Positions 21,615 to 32,700 of a DNA stretch of 64,000 bases are shown in pieces. A model generated the notes under the pieces. That model saw nothing but the letters and a program-made list of their open reading frames with translations, ran no database searches and was not told the origin of the DNA. This DNA is from Chamaea fasciata (lineage: Eukaryota > Chordata > Aves > Passeriformes > Sylviidae), in NCBI GenBank assembly GCA_029207755.1, contig JARCOQ010000025.1:4394820-4458819 (forward strand), written 5' to 3'. The translations under genes and the position numbers were made by a program. The first letter of the stretch is position 1, and each line of letters begins with the position of its first letter.

Positions 21615-24600
21615 CTGCCAAAAAAACCCCAACAAATCCCTCAATACCCAGTGCAGATGGTAGAAAGGGCACTGAGCTGAGATAATTTCCTGGGGAATTC
21701 CCTGCCCACTCCAGAAAACCCCCCAAAGCAGGGACAGGGGAGGGGCTGTCCTGGCTATGACGGTGCTGCTGACATCCTGTGGTGGAGGGAGTCCTGTGCG
21801 CTTGGTCCCAAGGCTTGGAGCACAAGCAATGGAGCTGCACCTCTGCATGCAACACATGCACCTTCTGACTGCTGTGGGAGTGACTCCCACCCCTCCTGCT
21901 GCGGCTGCAGGGCCAGGCTGGGGCAGCGAGGCTGGGGGCCAGGGTGGGGCAGCGAGGCTGGGGGCCAGGGTGGGTGGCAGCGCTCCCAGGGGATGGGGAG
22001 GGCGGGCAGAGAGGGGCGGAGCTCACCTCCAGGATCCCTTTGTGCTTCCCCTCGCGGTCCTCGAGCACCGTGCGGCCGGTGAGGAAGATGAAACACTCCT
22101 GGCAGACGCGGTTCGGGCGGTTCCCATCGTACTGCAGCTCGGCCTTGTAGTCGGAGCAGCGAGCACAAACCACCTGCAGCCACCAGACAGCGACATTGGT
22201 GACACTGGGGCAGGGCTAGGGGACCCAGCGACAGCTCCATGAGGAGCCGAGGGGATGGAACAGCCCGAAGCCTAGGAAAGGGGTATAGGGTGTAGGGAGA
22301 GGCGCACTCCTGGCCCAGCAGCCACCTGAGCAGGCCAGGAGGGAGGGAAGGGGGCACTCACATATCCACAGGCGCGGCAGTGGTGCCTGCGGCGGGTGAT
22401 GGCGTTGAAGGGCTCCTTGCAGCGCATGCACATGGTCACCAGATTGTCCCGCACCCACTGCGGGGCTCGGCGGCCCAGCTCCTCTGTCTGGGGGTGGGAC
22501 ACCATAGTCTGGGTGGTCCCAGCTCCTCTGTCCTCACCTCTTCCTCTCCTCAGTCTCCCCCCAGGTCGGTTTAGTTGGGAAAGTGAGGTACAGCAAGGTG
22601 TGTTCTCCCGAGCAGCTGGGAGCACAGGGAGAGCAGGAGGGTTACCTTCAGTGCAGGGGTGTCTGTCTCCAGTCCATGGACTGCTGTCTTAAAAGTCTCA
22701 CTCCTCTTCTCCTTCCTGTCAATGGCATCTTGGAAGGCCTAGAGGGGAAGGCAGGACTGGAGGGGCACTGGGGGTGCGCTGACCCAGGGCATCCAGCTGG
22801 GATGGCGGGGCTGTGTCCCCTCTCCCAGCACTTGGTGGTACCTTGATCCAGGTGTTCATCTCCTCCTCAGACCTGGGTACAAAAAGGAGCTGGATGAGCT
22901 GCTGTCCCTCCTCGCCGAGGGTCTGCATGTTGTCACCCCTCCCCTTACCTGGCTTGGAGCTCCAGTGTCCGCTGCTTTCCCGAGACCAGGAAGGTGTGAG
23001 GGAACTCAGTGTCCTTCAGCTCCCGCACCTGTGGGACACCAGAGAAAGGTCGTAGAGCTGAACCCACTTCCAGCACGCCTAGACCTTTCTCCATGACATG
23101 GGGCACAGGGATTTCCTTTGGGCACAAGCCCTTCAGCCCCTCAGATCCCACACATGCACAAGATTTCACTGGCATTTCCCAGGATCAGAGTACCAACCGC
23201 CCTCACGAAGCCACCCCTGGCTCCAGCTCCTCCCTCCCTCCCTCGGAAGTTTGGGCAGCAGCCACACCCCAGAGCAGAGGCTTTTGGAGGAGTCAGGAGC
23301 TGGGGGAAGCACCAAGACAAGGTGCCTGTCTGACCTGCATGCCCTCCACATCCATGCGGAGGTGGACTTGGAACTCGGCGCCCACCTGGATGACCTTGGG
23401 CACGCAGTACAGCAGCATGTTGTTGAACTGGGAGGGGAGAAGAGGGTGGGTTGGAGCCCAGCACAGCCTGCTCTGAGCTGCGGGCTTCCCTGGGGTCTGG
23501 AGTCCTTCACTCCCCACGGCTGAGCTGCTCCTTGGGAAGAATCCCACCTAAAACTTGACTGTTTCTCCCTCAGCCCCCTCCCACCCTGCAAAGATGAAGC
23601 AAGTCCCAGGGCTGCCATGCCCAGGGATCAGCAGATTCCTGAGTGTCCAGCACAAGGTGCCCTGCACTGAGTGGGGTCAACCCAGCCTCCCCCAGCTCTG
23701 AATTCATCCCCTCTGTGTCAAGGTGACCCAGCAACACCCTGGCCAGGCTGTGCTGCCCCTCTCCCCACTCCCATCTCATCTGCTCCCTCTCCTTGCCCCA
23801 GGCATCCCAGCTCCCACCAGGAACAGGTACTTCTCCGATGTGCTGTTGTTGCGGGTGGAGATTTTCTGGATTGGTCCCTCCTTGATCAGCTCGTTGGAGG
23901 GATCCACGATGTCATCCTCGAGGCCCAGCCTCTGATAGACCACCCAGAGGTTCTGCAGCCGTTCCTGGGGGAGGCAGTGACCTGTTTTTGTGGGGTGCTG
24001 AGCAGCCACAACCCTGTCACCGCTGGCTCCCCTCCTGCCCACCTCCCAGCCAGTTGCTGAGTACTGGGAGAGGTGACACAGCTGTCTCAGCCCAGACTGA
24101 TCTTTGGGAGCAGCTCCCAGCCTTGTCCAGCTGGGCACATCCCAGCTGATTCTACAGATGTGACTTCCCCAGGCTTGGGATGCTGGGGCTGGGCATTAAG
24201 AGCAGGTCTAAGCTCCAAGAGCTGAACCCACAGGGCTCTTGTCCCCTTCAGGACTGTGCTGTGAGCTGCAAAGCATTTCCAGCTGGGACAGGGCCTCACC
24301 ATCTCGGCAATAGCTGCATTGGAGTGCTTGGCCACCATAAAAATCATCTCCAGGGCCTCTGCAATGAGAACAGACAGGCTGGAGGTGAAACACCTGCTCT
24401 GGAGCTGTGGGAGGAAGCTTCTGGCTCTGTCCCTCATGGATGCATGTGAGTAGCAGCTGCTGCTTTTCTGTGAACAACCCAAGTGGCCCTGAAATGCTGT
24501 GCAGGAGTTTGGGTACAGCTGGACTGCACACGGAGGGGTCTTGGAGGGACAGACAGCCCCCTCCTCTATCCCTCCATGCCAGCAGGACTGAGAACTGTGT

Positions 24601-26546
24601 TATCCACAGGGGTCTGAAAGCTCCCCCAGCTGCTACAGATCTCTTTAGGGGATACTGTGGACACCTGACACACCATCCATCCCCTCCCCAGCCCCTGAAA
24701 AGGCAGAGTAATCCCTCTCCCTGCCAGAAAAGGATCAGACTGAGAGGTTTCTCCAAGGGCACAGAGCAGCTGGTGAGTGACTTTCATTCTGGTGCCCATG
24801 TACAACACCAGGGGTTGTTATTTCCCTACAAACCCACCCTGCCCTCCCCACCGTGGAGCCCCAAAGCCCTCACTCTCAGCATCGCCCCTGTCGGGGGATT
24901 GGGGCGGGAGTTTCCGGACGTAATCCTTCAGGAGGAGCTCGTAGCGTGGGATCCTCTGCACAGGTTCCAGCATGTGGTGCTGCAGCGTCAGGTTAGCACA
25001 GACCTTCCTCTTCTGGGCAGGGACAGCAGGCACGGAGAGAGGAACAGTGAGCAAGGCAGCTCCCACCCTCGGCTGTTTCCCCGTTCCCAGGAGATCTTGG
25101 GAGCTCTGCTGCGATCCCCCCGCCCTGCCCTTACCTGGATGTCAGCAATGAGCTCCTGGAAGGGGGGTGATTTCTCTGACCAGGCAGTGATGAGCTCCAC
25201 AGCCTTGTCGAAGTTCTTCACGTACTCCCCATACATCTTGAGGAAGGGTGCAAGCTTCTGGATCACATCCCCAATGCGGGGGTTGCGGTTCCTGCAGGAG
25301 GGAACCACAGACCAGCAGCTTCCCCAGTCCGTCAGGGCGGGCAGACAGTGAGAGATGAACTGAAGGACCACGGTGGAGGACTGAGGTTTTCCCTGCTCCA
25401 ACCTGCATCATCCCCACACTCTTTCCTGCTCTCCAGAACAGGAATGTCCCCACCTTGCACCCAGCCTGGGCTGTTCATACCCAGGCACACCCTCAGACCA
25501 CCTGAGGTGTCACCCAACTTTCCATACTCTGATCTGAGCATTGGAAGGAAGCGTTTTCCAGCACAAGACATTTGGAGCAGCACAAGCTGAGCTCTGGTCC
25601 TGGTGGGAGCCCAAATTCAGTGCTCAACCCATTCTGGCCAAGCCAGCCAGGTGTCCTGCCCTCCCCTCCTGCAGCTCACCAATCCTCCATGCGCTTCCGC
25701 AGCTCTGGCAGGAAGAACTCAGCGTGGAACTGGTAGATGGAGGAGATGTTGGAAAAGATCATTTTCACCACCTCCTCCGGGACCGTCTTCCCAGTTTTGG
25801 CTTCTTTCATCAGCTCTGTATAGAATACCTGGAAGAAAGAAAGGTGAACAAAAAGGGCCAGGGAGATGCTTGAGGATCCCATTCCCTCTCTGAGACTGGC
25901 ACGTCACCCAGTGAAAGGCCTGACTGCGGGAGGGAAATCCCAGGCCCCACAAGGAGAGGGGAATGGAAGGCTTTGCTGGGACAAGGGTGCTTCCCAGAGG
26001 TGTGGGGTGTAGAAAAGGCAAAGGCCAGACCCAATCTCTGGCTGTAAAGATCAGTAGCTCATGTGTTTCTCATTTTTACAGCTTCCATCACTTCAAAGTC
26101 CCCTTGCACTGGTCCCTCCACTCCCCAGTTCACCTGGTCAAGGAGGTGGAGGCGGTTGACATAAGCCTGCTCTGTCTCCAGCAGCTCCAGTGCAATTTTC
26201 TTTTCATCTGGTTCCTGCACGGGGAGCAGGGCTCAGTCTCATGGGCAGAGATGAGACGCTGAGCCAGCCACCAGCCTCTGCAGCTCACCTGGCATCCAGG
26301 CTCCAGGCCTGGGCCCTGTGGCCTCCTCCAGTCATCCTCATGGATTTTGGACCGCAGAGAACGGAGGCATTTGAAGCTGAGTCCATGCCGACCTTGCTGA
26401 TCCTTCTCCTCATTCTCTTTTCTGCTCAGGGAGCAGCTCTGGCTGGCAGGGGATGTTGGAAGCTGCTGGGGCTGGCTGCCTGCCTGCTTGTCCCTCTGGG
26501 CAGATTTGCTGTCTCTGCTACAAAGGAATGTGATCAGCTCAGCCAT
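21153..26546 (-). CDS. FGD2: FGD2: FYVE, RhoGEF and PH domain-containing protein 2
   Basis: Exchange factor for the small GTPase CDC42; the mammalian protein binds PtdIns3P on early endosomes and is expressed mainly in antigen-presenting cells (family knowledge). Fifteen coding exons on the minus strand, in transcript order: 26546-26289, 26214-26134, 25828-25680, 25291-25135, 25012-24874, 24358-24300, 23964-23818, 23427-23335, 23028-22949, 22872-22842, 22738-22646, 22487-22362, 22173-22027, 21614-21471, 21386-21153. All junctions are GT-AG, phases match throughout, and the frame gives 645 residues against about 655 in human. Domains: DH about residues 90-275 (core [34 protein letters not shown]), first PH about 300-400 ([26 protein letters not shown]), FYVE about 435-500, second PH about 525-635. 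The N-terminus is poorly conserved and its start is uncertain (see the first-exon entry). The C-terminus has an acidic tail. Identification rests on collinear similarity over the whole DH-PH-FYVE-PH array; other FGD paralogues fit less well. Confidence 0.96.
21911..21980. repeat. 26-bp tandem repeat in an FGD2 intron
   Basis: About 2.7 copies of a 26-bp GC-rich unit beginning GGCCAGG start at 21911, 21937 and 21963. The copies differ by a single base over most of their length. The repeat lies in the intron between the second FYVE exon and the first exon of the second PH domain. Confidence 0.9.
22027..22487 (-). other. FGD2: FGD2 FYVE zinc-finger exon pair
   Basis: Exons 22487-22362 and 22173-22027 together encode the FYVE finger. 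The WVRD motif precedes the zinc ligands, which come as four CxxC pairs (CMRC, CRAC, CARC, CQEC). The basic [11 protein letters not shown] motif that contacts PtdIns3P is intact, as is the RVC motif. All eight cysteines are present, so endosomal phosphoinositide binding should be retained. The intron (22361-22174) splits the finger directly after the basic motif. The exon pair is in phase 0 at both outer ends. Confidence 0.95.
26289..26546 (-). other. FGD2: FGD2 first recognised coding exon; start codon uncertain
   Basis: This exon encodes the low-complexity N-terminal region rich in Ser, Gln and Lys, ending just before the DH domain with donor CAG|GTGAGC. An in-frame ATG at 26546-26544 gives 86 residues from this exon. 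However, a usable acceptor (TTTGTAG) lies at 26520-26518, and entering there leaves one base that completes a codon. An upstream exon ending in phase 2 is therefore equally possible, as expected if the bird keeps the mammalian arrangement with a short separate first exon. I could not find a convincing upstream exon between 26.55 and 29.4 kb. Confidence 0.6.
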
Positions 26547-29200
26547 TCCCCCAGCACAGCCCCCAGGCCCAGCTTAAAGCCACCAAAAGGGACAAGGGCA
26601 GCAGCTGCCCAGTGCTGACACTGCTCCGCTACAGCCCTGCAGTACAAACATCCTCAGCATCTTCCATGGCACCAGGATCCAGCCTCTCTTCTCCCAGTGC
26701 CCCCTGCTGCTGTGCCCAGTCCCTCTCCTGCTCCAGAAAAGCAGGATCCTGCTGTTTATCCCACCCACAGCTCTGGCTTTCTGCCTGCTGCCACCACAGA
26801 GAACAGCAGGGAGAGGCCCAAGAGCCAAGAGCGGGCCATGTGTGGGTGGTTTTGCAGACAGGTTGTTTTCTGGTGGTGTTCTCTCTTCCCTTTTCCAGCA
26901 AAGACAAAGAAAGCAGGTCCAGAGCAGGCATGAGGGAGAAGCCAGTGACTTGTCTGTCATCCAAGAGCTGGTCCCTGCAGGAAACTGCTCTGGGCAGAAA
27001 CTGGAAATACATCCACTGCTGGTCCACAGATAGGAGTGGGATGGATAGGATGGGAAAGACATGAAGAAACTGGATATCAAACTGCAAAGTTGAGGAAAGG
27101 AGGTGACTTGAGGGGCAAAGACTCATCTGAAGAGGATGTCAGCTCCATCCCATGCTCGGGATGTCTGTGAGCTCAGGAGTACATCCACAGCCATGCACAA
27201 ATCCCCTCCTGTCCAAGGGGGCTGGCAGAATTCTTTGGAGACAAAGACACTTTTTCCATCTCTCCCAGTGCCTCCCAAACCTGTGTCAGCCTAAAGCCAC
27301 ATCTGAGTCCCAACAGGGAACTTCTCTCTTTCTGTTTATGCTGACTTAGGCCAAACCATTGTCTGTTCCAAAATGCTCATTCCCAGGTTCCCCAGCTTCC
27401 TCTGAAAGTCTCAAGTTACTTTTATTTCCTCTAAATCAAACTCACACTCCAAGGCAAACAACAAACACACAGTCACAGTGACATGGGGGGCAGGTCAAAC
27501 ACTGCAGTGGTTCCAACACATCACTGTGGGATAATGGGGACAACCACAAAGTCTGGGGAAAAGCTCACAGCAGAGATGCAGGAGTTCCTGGAATGAAAGG
27601 AAATCTCGTGCCTGAGCATCTTCAGGAATTGCTGCAAAACTCACCTGTCCAACCACCCAGCCTCTCCAAGGCTCACTGAGAGCATCTCATGGTACCAGGA
27701 ATGGCAGGATTCCATGTCTTGATCCAGCAGATGGAGAAACTGAGGCACAGCCCTGACAATAACTCACCTGAAGCCTCAGAATTATCTTTACACCAGAGCC
27801 AGATCCCCACGCTCAGACCCCAGCACACGCTGTCTGAGGGTCCCAGCTCACACTCCAAGGGAAGGAGCTGTTTTATGAAAGGAATTCTCTCTCTCTCTTA
27901 ACATAATGCTTTATGTTTCCTTTCCTAGGAGCCACATCTCTGCAAACAACTGGACAGTCCAAGGCTAGGACCCTCACAGACACCCAGGCAGTTATTTCCC
28001 AGTGAAAACCCCTGCCTGCATATTTGCAAACCCTGATTCCTTTCCCTAGCAGCAGCAGGATGCATCGTCCAGGCTGAGTGTGAACATGCTGAGTGTGGGG
28101 GAATGGGCTGCCACAGCCTAACCCTGAGCCAGGCTGAACCACTCACACCCCACTGAGGTTTTCAGATTCCTGCTCATGACCCGCAGCGGGAGGAAGACAC
28201 CGAGGCAGACCCGAGAGGTGAAGAATTGCAAATCACCTTGTCAGCTTCTCCACAGACTTGAAACCACCTCACAGTGGGTTTCCTCCTTCCCAGACCCACT
28301 CCACCTGGAGCACTAACACACCCTCAGCACCCAGAGCCCTCCTGCCTTACCAGTGCTCTTCAAACACAGCCACCAGCTTCACCACACTTTGCTGATTATC
28401 CACCTTTCCCTCCATGGCACGGGCTGGGAGCAGGTCCTGGGTGTGCAGGAGCTGCAGGGGCAGGTGCTGGGGGCTGCAGCTCCTTCCTCTGTCCCCCTCT
28501 CTGCTCTGAAGCGTTTCTGGCTGCAGTTTGGGAACGAGGATTTGCAGGAGGCCAAGCCTGCCCGCTGCCCTCTCTGTGGTAGCAGAGCTTGTGTCAGGGC
28601 TGGCCTCAAAAGGGAAGGGAAAGAAGAAGCACAGCAGTTTGTGGGTAGGAGAAACGCTGAGAGAACACTGGGAATGGCTTCAGTTTGGGAGGGATCAAAG
28701 CGGTGGCACAGCCAAAGCCAGAGCAGCAGCAGGGAGGCTGCAGGGCAGGTGTGACCTGGGATGACTCCCAGCTGTGCAGCCCAGGTGGGGTGGGCTGTGT
28801 CCCACCAGGGTGGCCGTCTGGGCAGTCCAGATGGCTGGGGGGGCCAGGAATGGGCCGGCAGGACCCTGGTGCCCAGGCAGGGCTGGTGTGTCTGCCTCAA
28901 ACACCAAGAGCTGCGTGGCCGTGCGGCCAACCAAGGCCTGCTGGTAACAGCAGACAAGGGTCGTTGGCAAGAACCGCGAGAAAGAACACGATGGGTTTGG
29001 AGAAGGGGCCACGTGGAGGTAGGGCAGCGCTTCTCCAGAAAGGTCTGAGAGAGTGCACTGTGCATGAGAACCAATTTGCATGGAAAGTGAGAAACCCATC
29101 CCAGAGCTTGTGCCCCTGGACATCCCATCGGCCAGACCAATGCTGGAACCAGGTCTGGAGATCTCCTTTCCTTTTTCCTCTTTTTCCTTGTATTTTTGGG
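26547..29200. other. FGD2-MTCH1 head-to-head intergenic interval
   Basis: No convincing exon or RNA gene is visible. Open frames here, including one of about 250 codons on the minus strand near 28.4-29.1 kb, have no recognisable domains. A short CT dinucleotide run lies at about 27886-27898. The interval should hold the FGD2 promoter and perhaps a first exon, neither of which I could place. Confidence 0.5.
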
Positions 29201-29201
29201 T

Positions 29202-29330
29202 TTTCCTTCCTTCCTTCCTTCCTTCCCTCCTTCCTTCCCTCCTTCCTTCCTTCCTTCCTCCCTCCCTCCCTCCCTCCCTCCCTCCCTCTTCGTTTCCTTC
29301 CTTCTCTCTCCCTCTTTACCTCGTGTCCTC
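29202..29330. repeat. Polypyrimidine (CCTT/CCCT)n tract upstream of MTCH1
   Basis: A tract made almost purely of C and T: CCTT repeats, then CCCT repeats, then irregular CT-rich sequence. It sits immediately upstream of the MTCH1 CpG island. Mirror-symmetric homopurine-homopyrimidine DNA of this kind can adopt triplex (H-DNA) structure; that consequence is inference. Confidence 0.9.
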
Positions 29331-29379
29331 TTTTCTCTCCCCCCTTTTCCCCAAACCCCTCTGCCGTGTGCTCACAAAC

Positions 29380-29780
29380 CCCGCCAGGCACCGACAGCCA
29401 ACTCGGCTCACCCCTAACACCCGCGGCCGCTCCGCCTCCCCCGCCGTCGCCATCACCCCCCCTGAGGCCGAGCCCGCCCCGCAATGGTTCCTCCCGCCCT
29501 GGTCCCCCCCGCGCTGTGGGGCGCGGTGGTGGCGGCCGGCGCGGTGACGCGCGCGCCGTGGCGGCCATGGCGGCGCTGCCCCCGGAGCCGCTGTCGCCGC
29601 CTGGCGGGGGCGCGGCGGAGGCGGCGGGGCCTGAGGGCGCCGAGGGGCTCTTCGTGCTGCTGGGCGCGGGGCTGGCCGCCGCCAGCCACCCGCTGCTCTA
29701 CGTCAAGCTGCTCGTGCAGGTCCGCTGGGGGGCGGGGGGGAGGCGGGGGGAGAGCAGGGGCACGGTGGGGCGGGAGTCCC
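29380..29780 (+). promoter_or_regulatory. MTCH1 CpG-island promoter and 5' region
   Basis: Very high GC and CpG density begins around 29380, covers exon 1, and falls off in intron 1. There is no TATA box at a useful distance, consistent with a housekeeping CpG-island promoter. FGD2 points away on the other strand about 2.9 kb to the left, so the island is unlikely to be its proximal promoter unless FGD2 has a distant non-coding first exon. Confidence 0.75.
29567..29719 (+). other. MTCH1: MTCH1 exon 1, start region
   Basis: The exon encodes a Pro/Gly/Ala-rich leader of about 25 residues and then the first carrier-like segment, ending exactly at a codon boundary with CAG|GTCCGC. The ATG at 29567 has a strong Kozak context (GCGGCCATGG). 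The frame remains open upstream, into the polypyrimidine tract and beyond, so an upstream or near-cognate start giving an N-terminal extension like the mammalian one cannot be excluded. The extension would be Arg/Pro/Gly-rich. Confidence 0.8.
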
Positions 29781-32700
29781 GTGTGTAACGGGGGTCGCGA
29801 CTCCGGGATAATGGAATCTGGGTAACGCTCCCATGGAGGCCTCCGTGCGCTGGGGGGGTCACGGTACATACAGCCCCACCCCGGGTAACGGGGCCCCGTG
29901 TGCGATGGGGGGACCTCAGTGTGTGTGTGAGGGGATGGCGTCCCAGTGGGTAATGGGGGACCGGGACCCCGGTGTAACGGGAGGAGGTGGGTTCCTGCGT
30001 AGTGCCCCTATGGAAACCCCCATGTGCTTGGGTTGTATTTACAACATGTACAGCCCCCCCCGTTACAATGAGACCCCCCTGTGCGATGGGGGCATCTACA
30101 GAATGGGGGGCACCTATAGAATGGGAGACCCCCTTGTGTAACGGGATGGAGTCCCTGTGTGTGATGGGGGATCGGGACCCCAGTGTAATGGCTGGAAGTG
30201 GATTCCTGTTTTGTGCCCCTGTGGATGCTCCATGCACTGGGGGTCACTGCATAAACAGCCCCCCCCCCTCCCCCCATTATAACGAGACCCCCTGAGCACT
30301 TGTAGAATGAGGGACATCTGGGTCCCCCATATGGAAGGGGATGGGGTCCCCTATACACTGGCAGGCCCTATATAAAAATGGGGTCCTATATAATAGGAAG
30401 GTGAAGATGCCTTCTACAACAGGAATACCCTAAATAGGGGACACTATATAATGGAGGGGTGAGGGCCCCTGTGCAGTGGGGACTCCTTTGTAGTGGGGCA
30501 TTGGGACCCCTCCTATGATGGGGAATGGGGACACCCAGTAATCTGGGAACCCCTATAAAATTATCCCTCTGCCATGGGGCCTCCCATATAAGGAGGGATA
30601 GGAAACCCCAAGACCCTCTCAGTAATGGGGTCTCCCTAAAGTGGGAGGGTAGAGGATGCCCTGTAACCTAGGGACCCCATAAAATGGGGAAAGGAGTGCC
30701 TGAGAGTGGTGGGGAGATGCTGGGATCAATCCTGTTCATCCCAGGGACTTTGGGAACACCACAAAAGAGACCTGCTCACAAGGTTTCTCTCTTAGGTTGG
30801 CCATGAGCCTCTACCTCCAACCATTGGCAGAAATGTGCTGGGGAGGAAGGTCCTGTACCTGCCCGGCTTCTTCACCTACGGTGAGTGACTGTCCTTCCCT
30901 GCCCTCACAAGATCTTGCCCTCAGGGAATCGGGGCTGGGAGCTGCCAGGCAGACTGAGCTGACCCCCAGCAGCACTCCCACATCCCCCTGGGATCATCCC
31001 GAGGCTGCAGTGAGGCATAAACCACCACAAGTCCTTCCAAGGCTGTCAGATTTATGTCCCTGTTGCTGGGGACAAGGGGGTGGTGGCCACAGTGTTGGTG
31101 CTGCATCATGTTCCCGTGGCACATTGCTCTGGGTTTGGGGAGGGAGGTTTAGGTGGTGTAGGCTTGTTGCAGGAGGGTTTTGTGTGTTTTGGAGATTGCA
31201 AAATACTTTCCTTCTGCTCCAAAACAGCCCTGGAATAACCTGCCCCCTGCCCTGCTCATTTGTGTTGTAGATGGAGCCCTAAAGGGACAGAAATACCAAG
31301 AAAAGGGCAGCTAATATGTTTAGAAGGGGAAAAAAAAAAAGTAGTGCTTTCCTCTTTTTGTGGGTGGAGCAGTGTGGGAGAGGTGGGTGAATACTTTGTG
31401 ACCTGCTGTCACAGCAGCTTTGCTGTGGGGAGGGGGAATGCACTGTCCTGACAGCGAGCTAGGCCAATCCCAAAATCAGCCAGTGGTGTCCATGGGGTGG
31501 AACCAGCACAGGAGCAGGATGAGAGCACTGGGAGCCCATCCTGGGCCACCCAGGGCTGGAAATGCTGCAGTGCTGCCCTTTGGAAGATGCAGTTTCCAAA
31601 CAGATGGGTGGTGTTGGGTGATGCAGGTGCAGAGCCCACCTGGCTTTGCTTGGACAGCACAGGCCAGGGGCCAGGAGCAGCCAGTAGCCACCAGCACACA
31701 GTGGGTTCTATCCCACCTCGTTGTATGTGGGAGAAATGGGATCTCTGGGCTTTCTTTGCAACGGGAGACCTGAGGAAGTTTGCCTGGGAGAACGTGGTGT
31801 GGCAGGAACTGAACGGGGGTTTGTGAGATCCGTATGAACCCTGAGTCAGACTTCCCTGGGGTGGAGGGAGGAGGTGACAGCACAGAGCACATGGGATGAT
31901 CCCCCCTGCCTGGTTCAGTCCAAACTGCCTTGGAGCCCTTTCAGGTGAGCAAAAGCATCAAAAGACAAAACGTAGCCCAAAATACTGGAGCTGTCCTTCC
32001 AAATTAGGCAGATGACAGAGAGTAAGGATTCTTGTCCTCCGGTATGAAGTTTATTCAGGACTGTTACAATGAATCACTTACTGTGGGGCCGTGGAGTGGC
32101 TGCCCTGCTGAGCTGAGCCTGGTGTGGTTTCAGCTGGACCCTGGGGCTGTTTTTGGGGTGCTCTCCATGTATTGTCCCCTTCCCAACTGACAGCAGCCTG
32201 GTGTTGTCCCACCCAGCCAGACACATTGTGGAAGTGGATGGGAAAAGAGGCCTCTTCCGTGGCCTGACTCCTCGCCTCATCTCAAGCACTTTATCAACCA
32301 TCACCAGAGGGAGTGTGAAGAAGGTAAAGGTCAGCTTCTCTCTCCATTAATCACCTGCAGGGTCATTGCTACTGCAGCAAGTGCCTGCAACCAGCCAGGG
32401 CTGCACAGGAGGACTGATGCACCCATCCCTCTCCATCTCCTGAGGGAATAATCCTCCAGTGCCCTTATCCCCAAAGCATTTTTTTTATTTATAAACCATT
32501 TTAATTTGATTTGGCACCACCTTGCCTTGTATCCTCTGTCAGCAGTTTTGTGACTCCTCTATTCCTCTATTTTACTTTCCATCCTTTCTTCTTCTGTGTT
32601 CCTTCTTGCCTGTTTGTCTTGTCCTTGCATCTAGAGCAAGGCTTTCCGTGGTTTCCCCCAGTCCTCAGACATTATGGGTCAGCGTCTCCATCAGTTCTGA

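Noticed and set aside
28210..28262. Minus-strand segment ending in phase 2 before a GT (reads VEKLT), tested as FGD2 exon 1
   Set aside because: An in-frame stop lies shortly upstream with no ATG between, so it cannot supply the N-terminus.
28379..29140. 253-codon minus-strand open frame upstream of FGD2
   Set aside because: Its position suggested an FGD2 5' exon, but the translation shows no similarity to FGD2 and no suitable donor in the required phase.
28685..29788. 367-codon plus-strand open frame covering MTCH1 exon 1
   Set aside because: Only the part from 29567 matches MTCH1. The upstream part reads through the polypyrimidine repeat (Pro/Ser/Leu/Phe repeats) and unrelated intergenic DNA.
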